NCBI GenBank assembly: GCA_030770545.1
Contig: CM061100.1
Location: forward strand, 11,462,501-11,526,500
Source of the DNA: Macropodus opercularis
Lineage: Eukaryota; Chordata; Actinopteri; Anabantiformes; Osphronemidae
Reading direction: 5' to 3'
DNA length: 64,000 nt
Below the pieces are notes generated by a model. It saw nothing but the letters and a program-made list of their open reading frames with translations, did not search any database and was not told the origin of the DNA. Of this stretch, positions 38,601 to 53,600 are shown piece by piece. Position 1 is the stretch's first letter; each line of letters begins with the position of its first letter. A program made the position numbers and the translations under genes.

Positions 38601-41600
38601 ACACACTTCCCAAAGCAATATAACTGTACTAACCTTTTAGTTTTGTGTTTCATTCTGAAGAATTCTGCTGTTTCATGTATTGGACTTTGTTTCATCCACA
38701 CAAATATTACTAATGAGTAAGAAACAGATTTTTACAGCGCAGAGCTTTAAGTCTGAAAAAGTAGACTTTATTAGCTCTCAAATTGTATAATATATGGCAT
38801 ATTTAGCTTGAGTGGTTCTTCATTCAGGGTCATTAATTTTTGACACTCTCAAGTGTATTCTGTAGAGCACTTAAATGAGGGACAATAAGAAAATTACTTT
38901 TTGTATCGATGGACCCACATTGTGTAGGTTTTGCTTTACATGATTTTGGCATTTTCAACTGTGTGTCCCTGTGTACATATGCAGGCTCAGGAAGCATGTG
39001 GTCCACTTGAGATAGACAATGCTCTATCAATGGTGAGAGGTCTGGAGAAGGATATCCAGGAAGCCAAGGCTTCAGCTGAGGAGGGCAAACTCAAACCTCT
39101 GCCAGGAGAGACCGTGAGACACACAAACACACACCAACATTGTTGGATAGCCTATATAGTTGCTATATTTCTACCGACATAATGCACCCCCTGGCCTCTT
39201 GCGTTAACCCAGCCCCTATCTAATGCCTCTAGTGTAAAAAGAGTTACGAAACTAAATTTAATTCAAAGTTTTGTTTGTCGTGCTTTTACTTCAGTGGTCT
39301 TACAATAAACTGCAGTAGCTTTACTGGCTTTATTTCCCAGATCATCATATGGCGAGATGGATTAAACAAATAAAATGTGTTTCCTTCTCTACCTATTTGC
39401 TGTGTTATTCAGCTGGAGAAATGCTCACAAGATCTGGGTACCAGCACCAAGGCTGTAAGCTCCGCCATAGCCCAGCTGTTGAGCGAAGCCACCCAGGGCA
39501 ACGAAAACTACACAGGTTGGTTTAAAATCCACATGCATAAATAAGGGTCACAGGCAGTATTTTTGCCTAAAAACACATCAGTCAAGAAAAACAACCCAAC
39601 TAATTAAAAATGCAGTGTTTACAGAGTTTGTTTTCAAATCATCTGGTCCACATTCATATTTATTTGTTGATCAGTTTAATATCTGATTTGTGATTCTGTC
39701 ATTATGAATGGATGTCCATATTTATTTGAAACTGGCACAGATGTATTGTGTACATGCCATATTGTATACACAAGCTTTTCGCTCTGTCATGTCATGAATG
39801 CAGGCATGGCAGCCAGAGATGTGGCCCAAGCTCTGAAATCCTTGACTTCAGCTGCTAGGGGAGTTGCTGCTACCACAGATGACCTACCTGCACGCAGTGC
39901 CACACTGGACTGTGCCGGTGATGTCATGGATAAATCAGCCAACCTGATTGAAGAGACCAAGAGAGCCATCACCAAGCCTGGAGATGCAGAGAATCAGCAG
40001 AGACTAGCCCAGGTCATACACTCATAAAGTTTTGAGAAGTAGTGACATGACAAAATGAACATAAAGAGTCTGTGAAATGTAAAATGCTTAAGTAAGTTAA
40101 CACTGAGCATTGCATGTGTGTTTAGGTGGCTAAGGCAGTGTCTCAGGCCCTTAACAGATGTTTGAACTGCCTTCCTGGCCAGAGGGATGTGGATAATGCC
40201 ATCCGCACTGTGGGCGAAGCCAGCAAGATTCTCTTGGCTGATTCTGTTAGTATAACAGTAATTTACAGTTAAATTAAGTCAATATTGAATTTTCTTTGTC
40301 CATGGTATATTACAGAAAGCAGCTCTAACTTTCTATGTTGCTAAACCTGCAGCTGTTCTTGTTTTCCTCTTCCTGCTATAGTTCTCGTCAAGTGGAAGAA
40401 GCTTCCAAGACATTCAGGCTAAGCTCAACAGGGTGGCAGCAGGTTTAAATCAGTCAGCCAATGAGGTGGTCCAGGCATCAAAAGGGACCACCCAGGATCT
40501 TGCCAAGGCCACTGGCAAATTTGGGCAGGATTTTAATACTTTTCTGGAGGCTGGTGTTGACATGGCTGGAACATCCCAGGTCAGTGGTGATGCTTATGGT
40601 TGCCAGAAGTGAAAAAAGCTTAAAACGTAAAACATGACGCATCACTGGAACACAACTTTTCCACTTATAGATATAAATTCATAATTGATTTTAACATTCT
40701 AACATTTTACTGTAACTGTAAAATCCTTCTGTGAAATTTCCAGTCTAAAGAAGACCAGACTCGGGTGGTGTCCAACCTGAAGACAATTTCCATGTCCTCT
40801 AGCAAGCTGCTACTAGCAGCCAAAGCTCTGTCTACTGATCCCAACTCTCCGAATCTCAAGAACCAGCTAGCAGCTGCTGCCCGGTAAGAAATGCTTCTCT
40901 CCGCTTCTGTCTTTGTTTCTGTGTTTACTATCTCTTACTCCTTATTTGTCTTTTACATGTGCCTGTTTGTGTCTACAGGGCAGTTACAGACAGCATCAAC
41001 CAGCTCATCACCATGTGCACTCAGCAGGCTCCAGGTCAGAAAGAGTGTGACAATGCTCTCAGAGAGCTGGAGGTAACGACTATTATACAATCATTCATTT
41101 AAAGTTTAAATCAACTCACAGCAAATCAGGTAATTTAAAAACAACACAACAAATGTTGCTGTTTGTGTGTGCAGTCTGTAAGGGGGATGCTGGAGAACCC
41201 GACTGAAGCGGTTAGCGAGCTGTCTTACTTTGACTGCATTGACAGTGTTATGGAGAACTCAAAGGTAAAACTCTTTTTGCTGCCTTGTCATTATTGTTTC
41301 ACGTAATTTGCCTATTAGCACCATTATGTAATTTCATTTCATAATTTCAATTCTGGCAATGTGAAGACAAACTAAACCATGCCTGTCATGTGCTTCTCTG
41401 GCTTTATTTGATAGGTACTTGGTGAGTCTATGGCTGGCATTTCCCACAATGCCAAGAACTCCAACCTGCCAGAGTTTGGCGAATCAGTCAGTGCTGGCTC
41501 CAAAGCACTTTGTGGTCTGACTGAAGCTGCTGCTCAGGTATAATAATAATAATTATTATTATAATACTAACATGTTTAGTTTTGTTTTATATATAATAAA

Positions 41601-44600
41601 GGACATTCACAGATACAAAGTTAGGTTGGTGACAAAGCAGTGGCAGGACAACATGTGGATTCTACTATCCTTCAACTGGATTTAGGTGTTAGGAAACCTG
41701 GAGTCGGTTAATTTAACCATGATGAATGTGTAGTTTAGATTGACCTCAATTAACAATAACACCCAAAATTGCCAGTGTGTTAGGCACAAGCCAAATTAAT
41801 GTATGATCAAGTGTATTGGAGGTGCATATGCCTGTACAGGGTTACAGAGTAATCTCAAAGAGTCAACATATTCATCCCATCATAGTTTGACGATTGTTTG
41901 AAAGATTATGTTTCGGATATTGTGTTCGTTGACCAGTCACCTGTTGATGTCATTAGGCTGCCTATTTGGTTGGTGTATCAGACCCCAACAGCACAGCAGG
42001 TCAGAAGGGACTAGTGGACCCTGCTCAATTTGCTCGGGCTAATCAGTCTATCCAGATGGCCTGTCAAAATTTGGTGGACCCGGCCTGCACTCAGTCTCAG
42101 GTACACACTGAAGACTCTGCAACATCAAATTAATGGCCAGGTTGATTGTGAGCTTTATTCTTTTTATATATTGTGCCTTGTTTCACCCCAGTTTAATCTA
42201 TGTTCAGGTCCTCTCTGCAGCCACCATCGTGGCCAAACACACCTCTGCACTGTGCAATGCTTGCCGCGTAGCCTCGTCCAACACGCCCAATCCTGTTGCA
42301 AAGAGGCAGTTTGTGCAGTCAGCAAAAGAAGTGGCCAACACCACCGCCAATCTGGTCAAGTCAATTAAGGTTTGCTGTCCAAGTTCTTGTATCTAAATCA
42401 TCAATGACATGGTTGAACTTATTAACTAAACTTGATATTTTGATTCTTAATTGTAGAAGTACAGTAGAATGGCCATTAGTGACTAACCGCTGAAACTGAT
42501 AGCTTTTTTTTATCCAAAATTTCCCACCATGGAACTAGAGAATCAACTCTCCTACAGTGTTACTGTAGTTATCCATGTTTACAGTTGTTACAGTCTTTTT
42601 TTGTCTTTTTACAGTTACAATTTTGATGAGTGGCTTTGTTTCATAAGATACCTTATGAAACAAAGCAGATAATAAATTGCTATAGAGAGAAGTACAGAGC
42701 ACCAGAATGAGTATACTCTGTTGATTCTGATGAGCCACTTCAGTCCTATGGAAATATCAAAGGAATCATTGTAATTGTATCTGTAATTTCATGTTGTGGA
42801 CCCAGGCTTTGGATGGAGCCTTTAACCATGATAACAGAGAGAAGTGTAAGGTTGCCACTGGTCCTCTGATAGAAGCTGTTGACAACCTGACTGCCTTCGC
42901 CTCTAACCCAGAGTTTGCTAGCATTCCTGCTCAGATCAGCCCAGAGGTACGTGCACTCTACAAACAAACATTGGCTAGCCCTTAAATAAGGGATAATAAG
43001 TTAAATTTAAAAGTTTGAGCTCATAGTTAACTGACTGCACCACAGCGAAACAGAAACTGTACTGCTGAAAAGTTTGGGGTTACTTAATGTTGTAAGAAAG
43101 GCTGTATTAGAATGATAACAATGGTGTACAGTGTTAATGTTATTCACATATCACATATACACAGAAGGCTATCATCAGCAAACATTAGTCCATTGACACG
43201 CTATGTTTGTTAATGTAAGTTTGTCCATTTAAAAGCTAAATGATTATTAAAAAAGCTTTTTGCAGTTATGTTAGCACAAAATGTTTTATTGCATTTTACG
43301 TCCTACATTTGGTTATCCCTAACTAGTGTGGTTTATATAAAGGTATAATATTCTTTTCAAGTCATTTTCTTAGCTTTTTTGTTTTATTTAGGGCCACACA
43401 GCTATGGAGCCTATTCTGGTGGCAGCGAAGACGATGCTGGAAAGCTCAACTGGCCTTATTCAGACTGCCCGCTCTCTTGCTGTCAATCCCAAAGACCCGC
43501 CTAAGTGGTCAGTACTGGCTGGACACTCCCGCACTGTGTCGGACTCCATCAAGAAACTCATTACCAACATGAGGTAAACTCTCACAACTACAACTGCTGT
43601 ATTTATATACATGGCAGAAAGCTCGGTTTTCCCAACTGTTACAAATCTAAGGTTTGTTTATAATATTTTATGTATAAAACACTACCAAATGTGTAGATTT
43701 TGTGCAGTTAATCATTTATTAATTTTTCTTACTCAAGCTCTATGGAAACCATCTCTTCATAATACCACTGATAAAATGTAATTGACTTTTGTATTTATGT
43801 AGTACTTGTACCTGTAAAATCTTGACTATACTTTAATAAATATACAAAGTATAGAAGTAATTGACATTTTATTCTAAATCTAACAGTTATTCTAAATTAT
43901 TCTATTTAGCTGTTATTCCATGTTATAGAACATGGAATAACAGCTAAAGTATAGAAGTAATTGACATTTTATTCTAAATCTAACAGTTATTCTAAATTAT
44001 TCTATATAGCTGTTATTCCATGTTATAGAACACTGTGTACATTATGTAGAGTACAGATATATTATTTGTATTAGAGCCTTTTTATCCTGACTGTATGTGT
44101 TTGTACAGAGAAAAGGCTCCAGGCCAGAGAGAATGTGACAATGCCATTGAAGTACTGAATCACTGTATCCGAGAGGTTGATCAAGCCTCTCTAGCTGCCA
44201 TAAGCCAACACTTAACACCCCGAGAAGACATCTCTATGGAGGTAAACACACACACATACAGCCACACAAATTTTTACACGTTAGGTTCTCTCTTGTATTA
44301 AGTAAGATTGTGTCTGTCATGCTTTATTCACGTGTCTTTGTAAAATTTAGTTTGTACTTAAAAACTATGTTTAACATTTTAAAGTTTCAAATTGTTTCAG
44401 GTTCCAAAGGGCAAAATGGCAGCACTCAGCACAGAATTTGTAAATTTTACTAACTGGATTCCAGTGCAGTCCTGAGAAAACTGCTCAAAGTTCAGAAATA
44501 TTTATTTCATGTTTAAAGCATTTGTAGTGATTGCAGTTTAAACATTTAGTAGTTGCAGTAAAATTTTAGACCAAATTGTGTATTTTGGTGAGATAAAATA

Positions 44601-47600
44601 TCTACTCTCATTTGCCACTACACAAGGGGAATTTGTATAATCTAATTTAATCCAACACAGCAATTTTCCCATTAATTGCACTTTTAACTTTTAAGATCAC
44701 CATACTTACCTCAATATTAAAGATATTTAATTAATTAATATAACAAGTTATTTATTTTCTGACAGCTTCAACTTAGAAACAGAAATTATTAAAAGTGTGT
44801 TAAACTAGAATTCATATCAGTGATGTATTGAATTGATTGAATTAGTATATTTTCTATAATGAAATAAACAATTACAAGATACATATGCTAACATTGATGT
44901 TTTTACCCATATTGCGCCCTAGTATGGTACACAATGAACGAAGACAAACTTGTGCTTGACTAAATGCAGAGGACTGGCTCTTACTTGCATGTACTATACG
45001 TGTATGTTGCAGACTCTTCATCAGCAAATGGCTGCCTCAGTCCATGAGATCAGTAACTTGATTGATCCTGTGGCTGTTGCTGCACGTTCTGAGGCATCCC
45101 AGCTTGGCCATAAGGTAAAACACAGAACATACAACAACTCTACATTGCCAGCACAGAGTAATATAAATGCCACTGAACACTGAATATTGCATAGAGCAGG
45201 ATCTTGTCACACTGTTCAAGTCTGACATGGTATGTTTTTTTCAGAATCTCATGTATGCTTTGTTTCCCACTCTTCTAAAAAGGTATCCCAGATGGCCAGC
45301 TACTTTGAGCCCCTGATAATGGCAGCTATTAACACAGCATCGAAAATCCTTAGCAGTCAACAACAGATGGCTGTTTTAGACCAAACTAAGACCCTGACAG
45401 AGTCAGCCCTGCAGATTCTTTACACAGCCAAAGAAGCTGGAGGGAACCCCAAGGTACTGAAGCTGGGACAAGGAAGCTTGTCAAATACCATTCAGAACTC
45501 TCATATGAAAAAAGAATTGTTGAAAATGCTTGAATAAAACATGCACATGTTTTTTCTTCTGAAGGCATCACACATGCAGGAAGCCCTGGAGGAATCTGTG
45601 CAGATGATGAAAGAAGCAGTAGATGACCTGGGTGCCACTCTGGCTGAGGCAGCTAGTGCTGCAGGTGCTGTGGGTGGTATGGTGGACTCCATCAATGATG
45701 CCGTCAATAAGATGGAAGACACACCTGCACTTGAACCTGAAGGCACCTTTGTGGACTACCAAACTACTATGGTTAAAACGGCCAAGGCCATCGCTGTCAC
45801 TGTGCAGGAGATGGTAAGGCACTGAAACAATCATCCAAGTTGAATGTATTAAAAATTAAACATTTCATACATAGTCAACCATGGCAAAATAACTAATTAG
45901 AGGACTATTAAATGAACCAAACTGACAGTACTAGCTTGCCACAAAATGCTTCAATGTCCCAGTTTTTGTTAACTTCACCAGATCAAAACCCTTTCAAGCT
46001 CTGCCCAAGTATCTTTACTGGTTCCAGGCCTATGATTGTTATCACCAAGACCGCACTCCTATTTTTGGGCTCAACTCTTTTATTATTGTATTAACATGAC
46101 TTCTTGTTTTTCTTGAACCAGACTAACCAAAACATATTTTTCTAATCTCTTCAGGTGACCAAATCTAACACCAACCCTGACGACCTTGGAGGACTGGCCA
46201 ACCAGCTGACAAATGAGTTTGGGAATCTGGCAAATGAGGCCAAATATGCAGCCATTACTGCAGAAAATAATGAAGTAAATAAAAATGCATCTCATCTTTC
46301 AAAACACACGCATGTCTATTTTTGACATTTTTATGCTTAATGGAAATATTTTTGTTTATCTCCAGATTGGTTCAAACATTAAGAAGCAAGTGGGTGAACT
46401 GGGTTTCAGCTGCACGGGTCTAGTGACGAAAGCTGGAGCTCTGCAGTGTAGCCCCAACGACACATTCACCAAGAAGGAACTAATTGAAAGTGCACGCAAA
46501 GTCTCAGAGAAGGTCAGACCATAGCCTCAATGTGATTTGTCTTCTTTGGCATTTTGTTTCAGAATAATAGATGCAACAATTCTTTATGCAGTTCCAGAAA
46601 TTCATCAAACAAAAAGTTAACTTTTGATAGTGGATGGTGGCATAACTTTGACTCACAAAAAAATCAAAAACTGATTTCTTTCTTGTAGGTTTCCCATGTG
46701 TTAGCGTCTCTACAGGCAGGTAACCGTGGCACACAGGCCTGTATCACAGCAGCCAGCGCTGTGTCTGGAATCATTGCAGATCTAGACACTACGATCATGT
46801 TTGCTACTGCTGGTACACTGAACAGAGAGAATGCAGAGACCTTTGCTGACCACAGGTACAATAAAAAACTGATCCTCAAAACAGAACTTTAATAAAACTA
46901 ATCTGGACTGCATGTACAGTATAACCAAACATCAGCAAATGACTAGAAATAGCAGATTATATGTTCTTAATGCCTCAATTTATTTTTGCTTTTAAATGTA
47001 GAGAATACATCACTCAATGACACAGACACCCTTGTTTTGCGTTATTAAAGCTTATCTGTGATAGCTAGTGATCTTGTGAGCATTATGTTTGCAGAGAATA
47101 CATCCTGAAGACAGCCAAGGCTCTGGTTGAAGACACTAAGCTGCTGGTGTCTGGTGCTGGAGCCAGCCAGGAGAAACTGGCCCAGGCTGCACAGTCTTCA
47201 GTCTCTACCATTACCAAACTTGCTGATGTAGTCAAGCTGGGAGCTGCCAGCCTGGGTTCTGAAGACCCAGAGACCCAGGTACAGTATTCAGTATAATAAG
47301 AAGTGTGTGAGAATAAAATAAAAAAAGAAGTTTCCATTTGATATTTTTAAGTAGAAATTAAACTACCTAATCTTGGGTAGACAGTAAGCTACATACCAAC
47401 ATAAGGCTGACATGCAAATTTTGTTTAATTTTCAGATCTAATTTGTCCCTCAGTTTGAGTATTTGCTGTTTATTTCAGTAGTTGATTACAGTAGTAATTG
47501 GAAGTGGTGTATGGTAATTAGTTTCTTCTTCTAAATTTTGATATTTTTCACTCAACAGGTGGTCCTGATCAATGCGGTAAAAGATGTGGCCAAAGCACTA

Positions 47601-50600
47601 GGTAACCTCATTAGTGCCACCAAGGCAGCTGCGGGCAAACCTCATGATGACCCCAGTATGCTGCAGCTGAAAAACTCAGCAAAGGTATATGCAAAACCCA
47701 CCTCTTTGTCGCTGAGGGATCCACACATTGTTTATTATTCCATTTGAACACATACTCTGATTTGCTTCTGTAGGTCATGGTCACTAATGTGACGTCCCTC
47801 CTGAAGACGGTGAAGGCAGTAGAGGATGAAGCCACAAAGGGAACCAGAGCTTTGGAGGCTACTATTGAACACATCAAACAAGAGCTGGCGGTGAGTAATT
47901 ACTAGGACTGTGCATTGGTAAATACGTGGCAACACAATATGTGTCATTATGGTACGTAATAGTTTACATTGCACTACTGTTAGTAAGTAACCATTTATGT
48001 TTGTGCAGTGCTTTTTAAGATGAAAAGGTAGCAAAGAAAACAAAGCTGTACACTCAATTCGATCAGTATTTCTTTACACATTATTAATTTTTAATGAACT
48101 TTTTGAACTGAACTGTTACTGTATGTTCTCCTATTATGAGTCCAGTGCTTGTTTTTTTCACACAGGTGTTTAGCAGTTCTGACCCACCAGCTAAGACAAC
48201 CACACCCGAAGAATTCATTCGCATGACCAAAGGAATTACTATGGCAACAGCAAAAGCAGTGGCTGCTGGGAACTCCTGTCGTCAAGAAGACATCATCGCC
48301 ACTGCCAACCTCAGCAGGAGGGCCATTGCTGAGATGCTGCACTCCTGCAAGGTATGGAGGAGTCTTCTGCAAGGGCACTTCGGCACAGGAATCACTGGAG
48401 CCTCTGGAAACATAAGATACATATGTAACATTTCAGACCTAATACATATATGATACTTGCATTTTGCTCTTTGGAAGCTGTATTTTTATATACTGTATCA
48501 CCATAATTTTTTTTATTCTTCTTGTTTTTATTCTGTGGTTTCAGCAAGCTGCTTACCACCCAGATGTGAGCAAAGAGGTTCAGATGAGAGCTCTGCGTTA
48601 TGGCAAGGAATGTGCTGTTGGATACCTAGGATTGCTTGAACACGTGCTGGTGGTAAGACATTACTGCTCATAGACTAATAAATGCGAATGTCCTGAATTA
48701 TATGAAATTATAGTACAGTCTTATTTAATTTGGGGAGTTTTTAAGGAATTTTGTTCTCACAGAATTGCCTGAAAAATGAGTAACACGCTATCACTTAATC
48801 AAATGTTTTACTGTAGAGTCACACAGCAGTTAACATGCTGATCGTGGTGCTAAAAAATAGAAAATGGAGAAGACACAATGACAATGATGTCAGACAAGGT
48901 CACCACCAACCAACCCACAAGCATATTGTATCACATCCCAAGCCAAACCCAGTTTCAGTGGTAGACTATGAGGATGACCTATATAAATGGTCTACAGTAG
49001 TCATGAAGGAACTAAAAATATAGAGACTACACTCTTACACTTAGATCCATTAACATCAACACAGTGTTACCAACCCAATATAACCTTTTTTCTTACTAGT
49101 TCTTAATTGTCTTATTGTGTCCAAATCATAATATGCAACCTTTGAAATAAATTGCATATATTTGCCATTTTTTTAGTTTTGTGCAGAAGCTGCCATTTAA
49201 TTTCCATCCAGATTTCCATCACTGCATGCTGGCTGCATGTGCAAAAACCTCTTTCCTTCATGCCATATAGCAAATGTTTAATTAACTCTTTCCTCCTTAT
49301 TCCCAATGGTCTGTCAATGTTCTTTTATGCTTTTGGCTCACTGATGGCACTTGCAAGCCGGTGAGTACACTGTGTGACTGACCTACACAAGTATGGGGTT
49401 CCATTGGCTGAATGTTTATCTGAATAGTTCTGTTTTTGTTTGGTCGTATTTACCTCCTCAGTAGAATTAGGATATCCAGAATAAGTAAAACTTATTGGCT
49501 TACTGGCTTGATCTATTCTGTTGTACAGTTGCCAAGCCAGGATAGGAAGGAGCAGCTAAGTCAAGCTGATGTAGCGTCGTCGATAGACTGAGATGACTCA
49601 ACAAGCACTCAAAAGAACACAGCAATCAAATTTAAACAATCATATGAATTTATATTCAATAAAAAGGAACATTTCTCAAAGGCAACTTTCAGACAGGAGT
49701 CGGGGTCACTTTCAGATGTCGAGGCACGCACGAGAAGCTTCTGGACCCAGGCAGAGTCTTCCATTCCTTCTTACCAAATCAGCATGGAGACAATCAGATA
49801 TCAGTGTTTACCTTACAGAAATTCAATCAGTCCAGATATCTCCCTCACGGGTGTGTTTTTCAGCATCACTACAACAGAATTGTTTTTACCAATTTACTAT
49901 GTTTCATCTCTGTACTCCCTAACCTCTGTACACACAGAAACTCTAAAGACCTAGATAATGTTATGTACTGAAAGATGAACATTTAATTATGCTCACTAAC
50001 TACCACAATTTGATTAGCTATCTATCTAAATAAATAATAATAATAAAAATAGTAATTCTCTCACCACTACAATAGATAGCTAGGATATGCTGTTTAAAAT
50101 TTAAGTTGGTCTAGACCGGGGTGACCACACCTTTTTGACTTGTGAGCTACTGTCAAAATGACAAAGTCAAAAGGATCAACTTACAATTAAGATACTGAAC
50201 ATATATTTGTGTCTGTGTATATATACACATAATGCTGTCTTTCTTTAGCAGAACAAAATGTAAGCCGCTAGCGAGTTTGATGGGGTTTTCCAGTAGCAAA
50301 TGACATTATGGGGATGGATAATAAGCTAACAGCATTTCTTTCCAATGCCATGCAATCTACTCACCCAGCCTATGATCGATGTAATGGGCACCACTGGTCT
50401 AACCCTTTTAACCTTATGTGTTTAGATCACCTTCTTTGAATCTTTTATAGTCTTTATTTTTTGGTAGTTGCAAAGCTTCCCCATTGGTGTGTATTCATTC
50501 TGCTAGAGTGGGCAATGTCAGTAACAATGTCAGAAGTGCAGAGACTTCCTTAATTTCTCCTACTAACTGTAATGTTTATATCTCTCTGATTTTTATGGTG

Positions 50601-53600
50601 AAAAACAGAAGGAGGTCCATTTCCATCTAGCTGGTCTGACCACAGTTGTCAGTCCTCAAACTCAAAATTCAACAGAAGGTGCTCATTAAAGTCTTCACTT
50701 TTATGTTTATGTAGTAAGGTTATTTTGATGATTACAATGATGGTTTTGTTGAAACAAGCCTATTTAGCAGGGGTCCAAATCATCTTTCACTGGAGTGAGT
50801 GAATAGTATTACTACAATTTCCAGCACCCCAGTGACAACAGTGTGTTAACTAGTCAAGATCAGATCATACTCATAAACATGTACATGTATGTATAGTAAC
50901 TGACAGGTCAGACTCCTGATACATCACTGCCCAAATGCAGACTTGCTGTATGCCTAAACACACATGCAGATCCACTCACAATTTAAATGCCCAATCTCAA
51001 CTCTTTCTTTACTGTTGGTGTCTATGTTATTGACTTTGTTCAAAAGGACATGCTAAGTCTCACTTACTCACATGCACCTAAGTCGTTACTAATGCATGAC
51101 TGTTTGTACTGCCAGTCTTCATCACTAGTTCCCCCAGATCCTCTAAAAATAAAACCATTAAAATACAATACAGTCATATAGCTAAAAATTATTTAGTAAA
51201 CATCCTCCTGCCTCAACCACGTCCTTTGATAACAACAATGGTATTAACATTTCAAATGGCTATAAAGAATTCTGAGAATTGTGCCTGTTACTTGCACATT
51301 AGGATTGGTTAGAACAATGTTTGTCTGATTTTGGCATTTTCACTTTCTACTACATCCCTCAAGAAATTGTTAAAGTTAAAAGTGAATACTGACAATTTTG
51401 CCTGTTACTATTCTGTGAAATCAAGCAACAGTTTCTGGTGATTTTGGAGACTGACATAAAAGCGTGTATCATTCTGCCCCTTGCCTGTTGAAACTGTGAA
51501 TTGGTGATGATACACAAGCAAACTGCCTGTATTGTATAGTAAGAGTGATTTTTAATAACTAAGAGACCTAAGAGTCAGGAAGTTATTTTGAAGGTTTTTT
51601 TTCAGTAGCAACATAACAAAACTGACAAAGAATCAACTAAAACTAGCTCATGTGTTGTTCTAAACTTATGCAACACCTCGTCACCACGTCTTTTACTCAC
51701 TTTTATTTCCTCTGCAATGGCTATTTCTCTCTCCTATAGTGTCCAATACAATTGGAATAAAATTGATAATTGTTTTGTTTGTTCTTTTGCACACTTTCAG
51801 CTCTTGTAAATTGTAATTGTTTTTGAGCTTTCAGCAGTTCTTCAGGAATCAATTATAAATTTTGCATTTGCATTTTTACTCTTACAGTAAATGCTTTTTC
51901 TTGTTGTTGACATGACATACACATCATGTAAATAGAAAACATATTTTATTGTTCATATTGAGATTAACTCTTCAATTTAATCCCAAAAATGCATGGATTA
52001 ATTTTCAGCATCACTCTGAGAAAGGAAGCTCCTAATTTTAGCAATATTCCTAAAATGGAATTAAGTGGATCTAGATATCTCTGAATGATGTAGCCTATGT
52101 GCCCACTGTGTGCAGTGGTAGCAGTTAAAAGTGTTGTCCTCCACAACTTTTGTTTGCGACTTCCGACACTATTCCAGATCCTTTTGTCGACACACGATAT
52201 GTTTTACGTCTAGAATGACCTGTAGGTGGCGATTGGTCCCTCTGCAGTATCATGGTGAGCAACCTGGAGCTTTTCATAGACTTCCTTTATTGCTGGATGC
52301 ACAGACAAAGAGTTAAGGAAATTGTCACCTCTTGTATGTTGCACAATTTAAATTGTCTTCTCATGCGATGTACTGCATATAACATTTTACCTAATCTGAG
52401 CACATATGCTGAAAGTGTCTCATCTTCTTGCGGAAAGGTGTTGCGAAACTTAGCCATAGGATCAGGTGTGCTGTCCATGGCACCCAAAACTAGAGCTATC
52501 TAGAGCTTTGCAATTGTCACTGGCAGTACAGTAGCATGTGGGTAACATTGAGGTACTGGTTAATACCTGCTGCTAGCCCTTTAAGACTTTTAGCTATCCT
52601 GTATTAGAAACGTGCCATTCATTCAATACATGGCTGGTTTGCTCAACTCAACAATCGTACTCTTTTTCTCCATGGACATCTTCTGTAACCACTCTGAAAT
52701 GATGATAAGATACCTTTACTTTTAGCATAGAATGTCAGTCTCTCTGTAATCATATTTTCCATTATTGTACAAATATGAGATGCGAGTGTTTGCTCTGGAT
52801 TGTCTTGCTTCTTGCATCACTCCCCCTCTCTTAGATTCACTCACTCCCTCTGCATATGAAAACTTATTTTGGATTTTAGTTTTACTGTATTTTCCTGTTT
52901 TGTCCTCACTTCACATCTTCCTTGTGCCTCACTGTGATTACCACCACTGTTAACTGTTATTGTGATCACTTTCCTCATATTTATGATTCCCCCCCACATC
53001 TCCTCCTGCCTACAGTTAAAACATTGAATTTTTCTCAGGCTGTTATTCAGGTGCCATAAAGTCACAAACAATGACGACAGCATCTTCAAAGCTTAATAAG
53101 TCAAGTTATTGCATATGTTGTAGGTTGTCACCGGAAGTGACCCTTTAATAATAATTAAGAATAAACAGGGTGGAAGTAAAGCTGACACGCATTACAAAGG
53201 CATTTATTCAGTAATTATTATGAATATTGGGGAACAGTGCTTATTAATTATTTCTACTTACATGTGTACATTTACACACTTACATTTATTCTTTATACAG
53301 TAGAGCTACTTTACTGTATGAATAATAAATGTATAGATTATGTATATACAGTACTGGGAAAAGTTTTAGGCAGGTATGAAAAAAATGCTGTAAACAAAGA
53401 ATGCTTTCAGAATTATAATGAATGATATTTACAGCATTTCTTCACGCCTGCCTAAAACTTTTGCACAGTACTGAATGTATGTATGCGCTTATTTTTTTTA
53501 AATATAGCAGTCGTATTTACCTTTTACAAATTCATTCACCTCTTCATTTATCTCCATAACAGGCTGCTGCTCTTTGGGGCAGAAGTATCCTGCTTAAGTT

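Noticed and set aside
44242..45012. Extra coding exon in tln1 intron 38
   Set aside because: The frame joins exon 38 (SME) to exon 39 (TLHQQM) directly as in other talins. The intron is AT-rich with no talin-like sequence.
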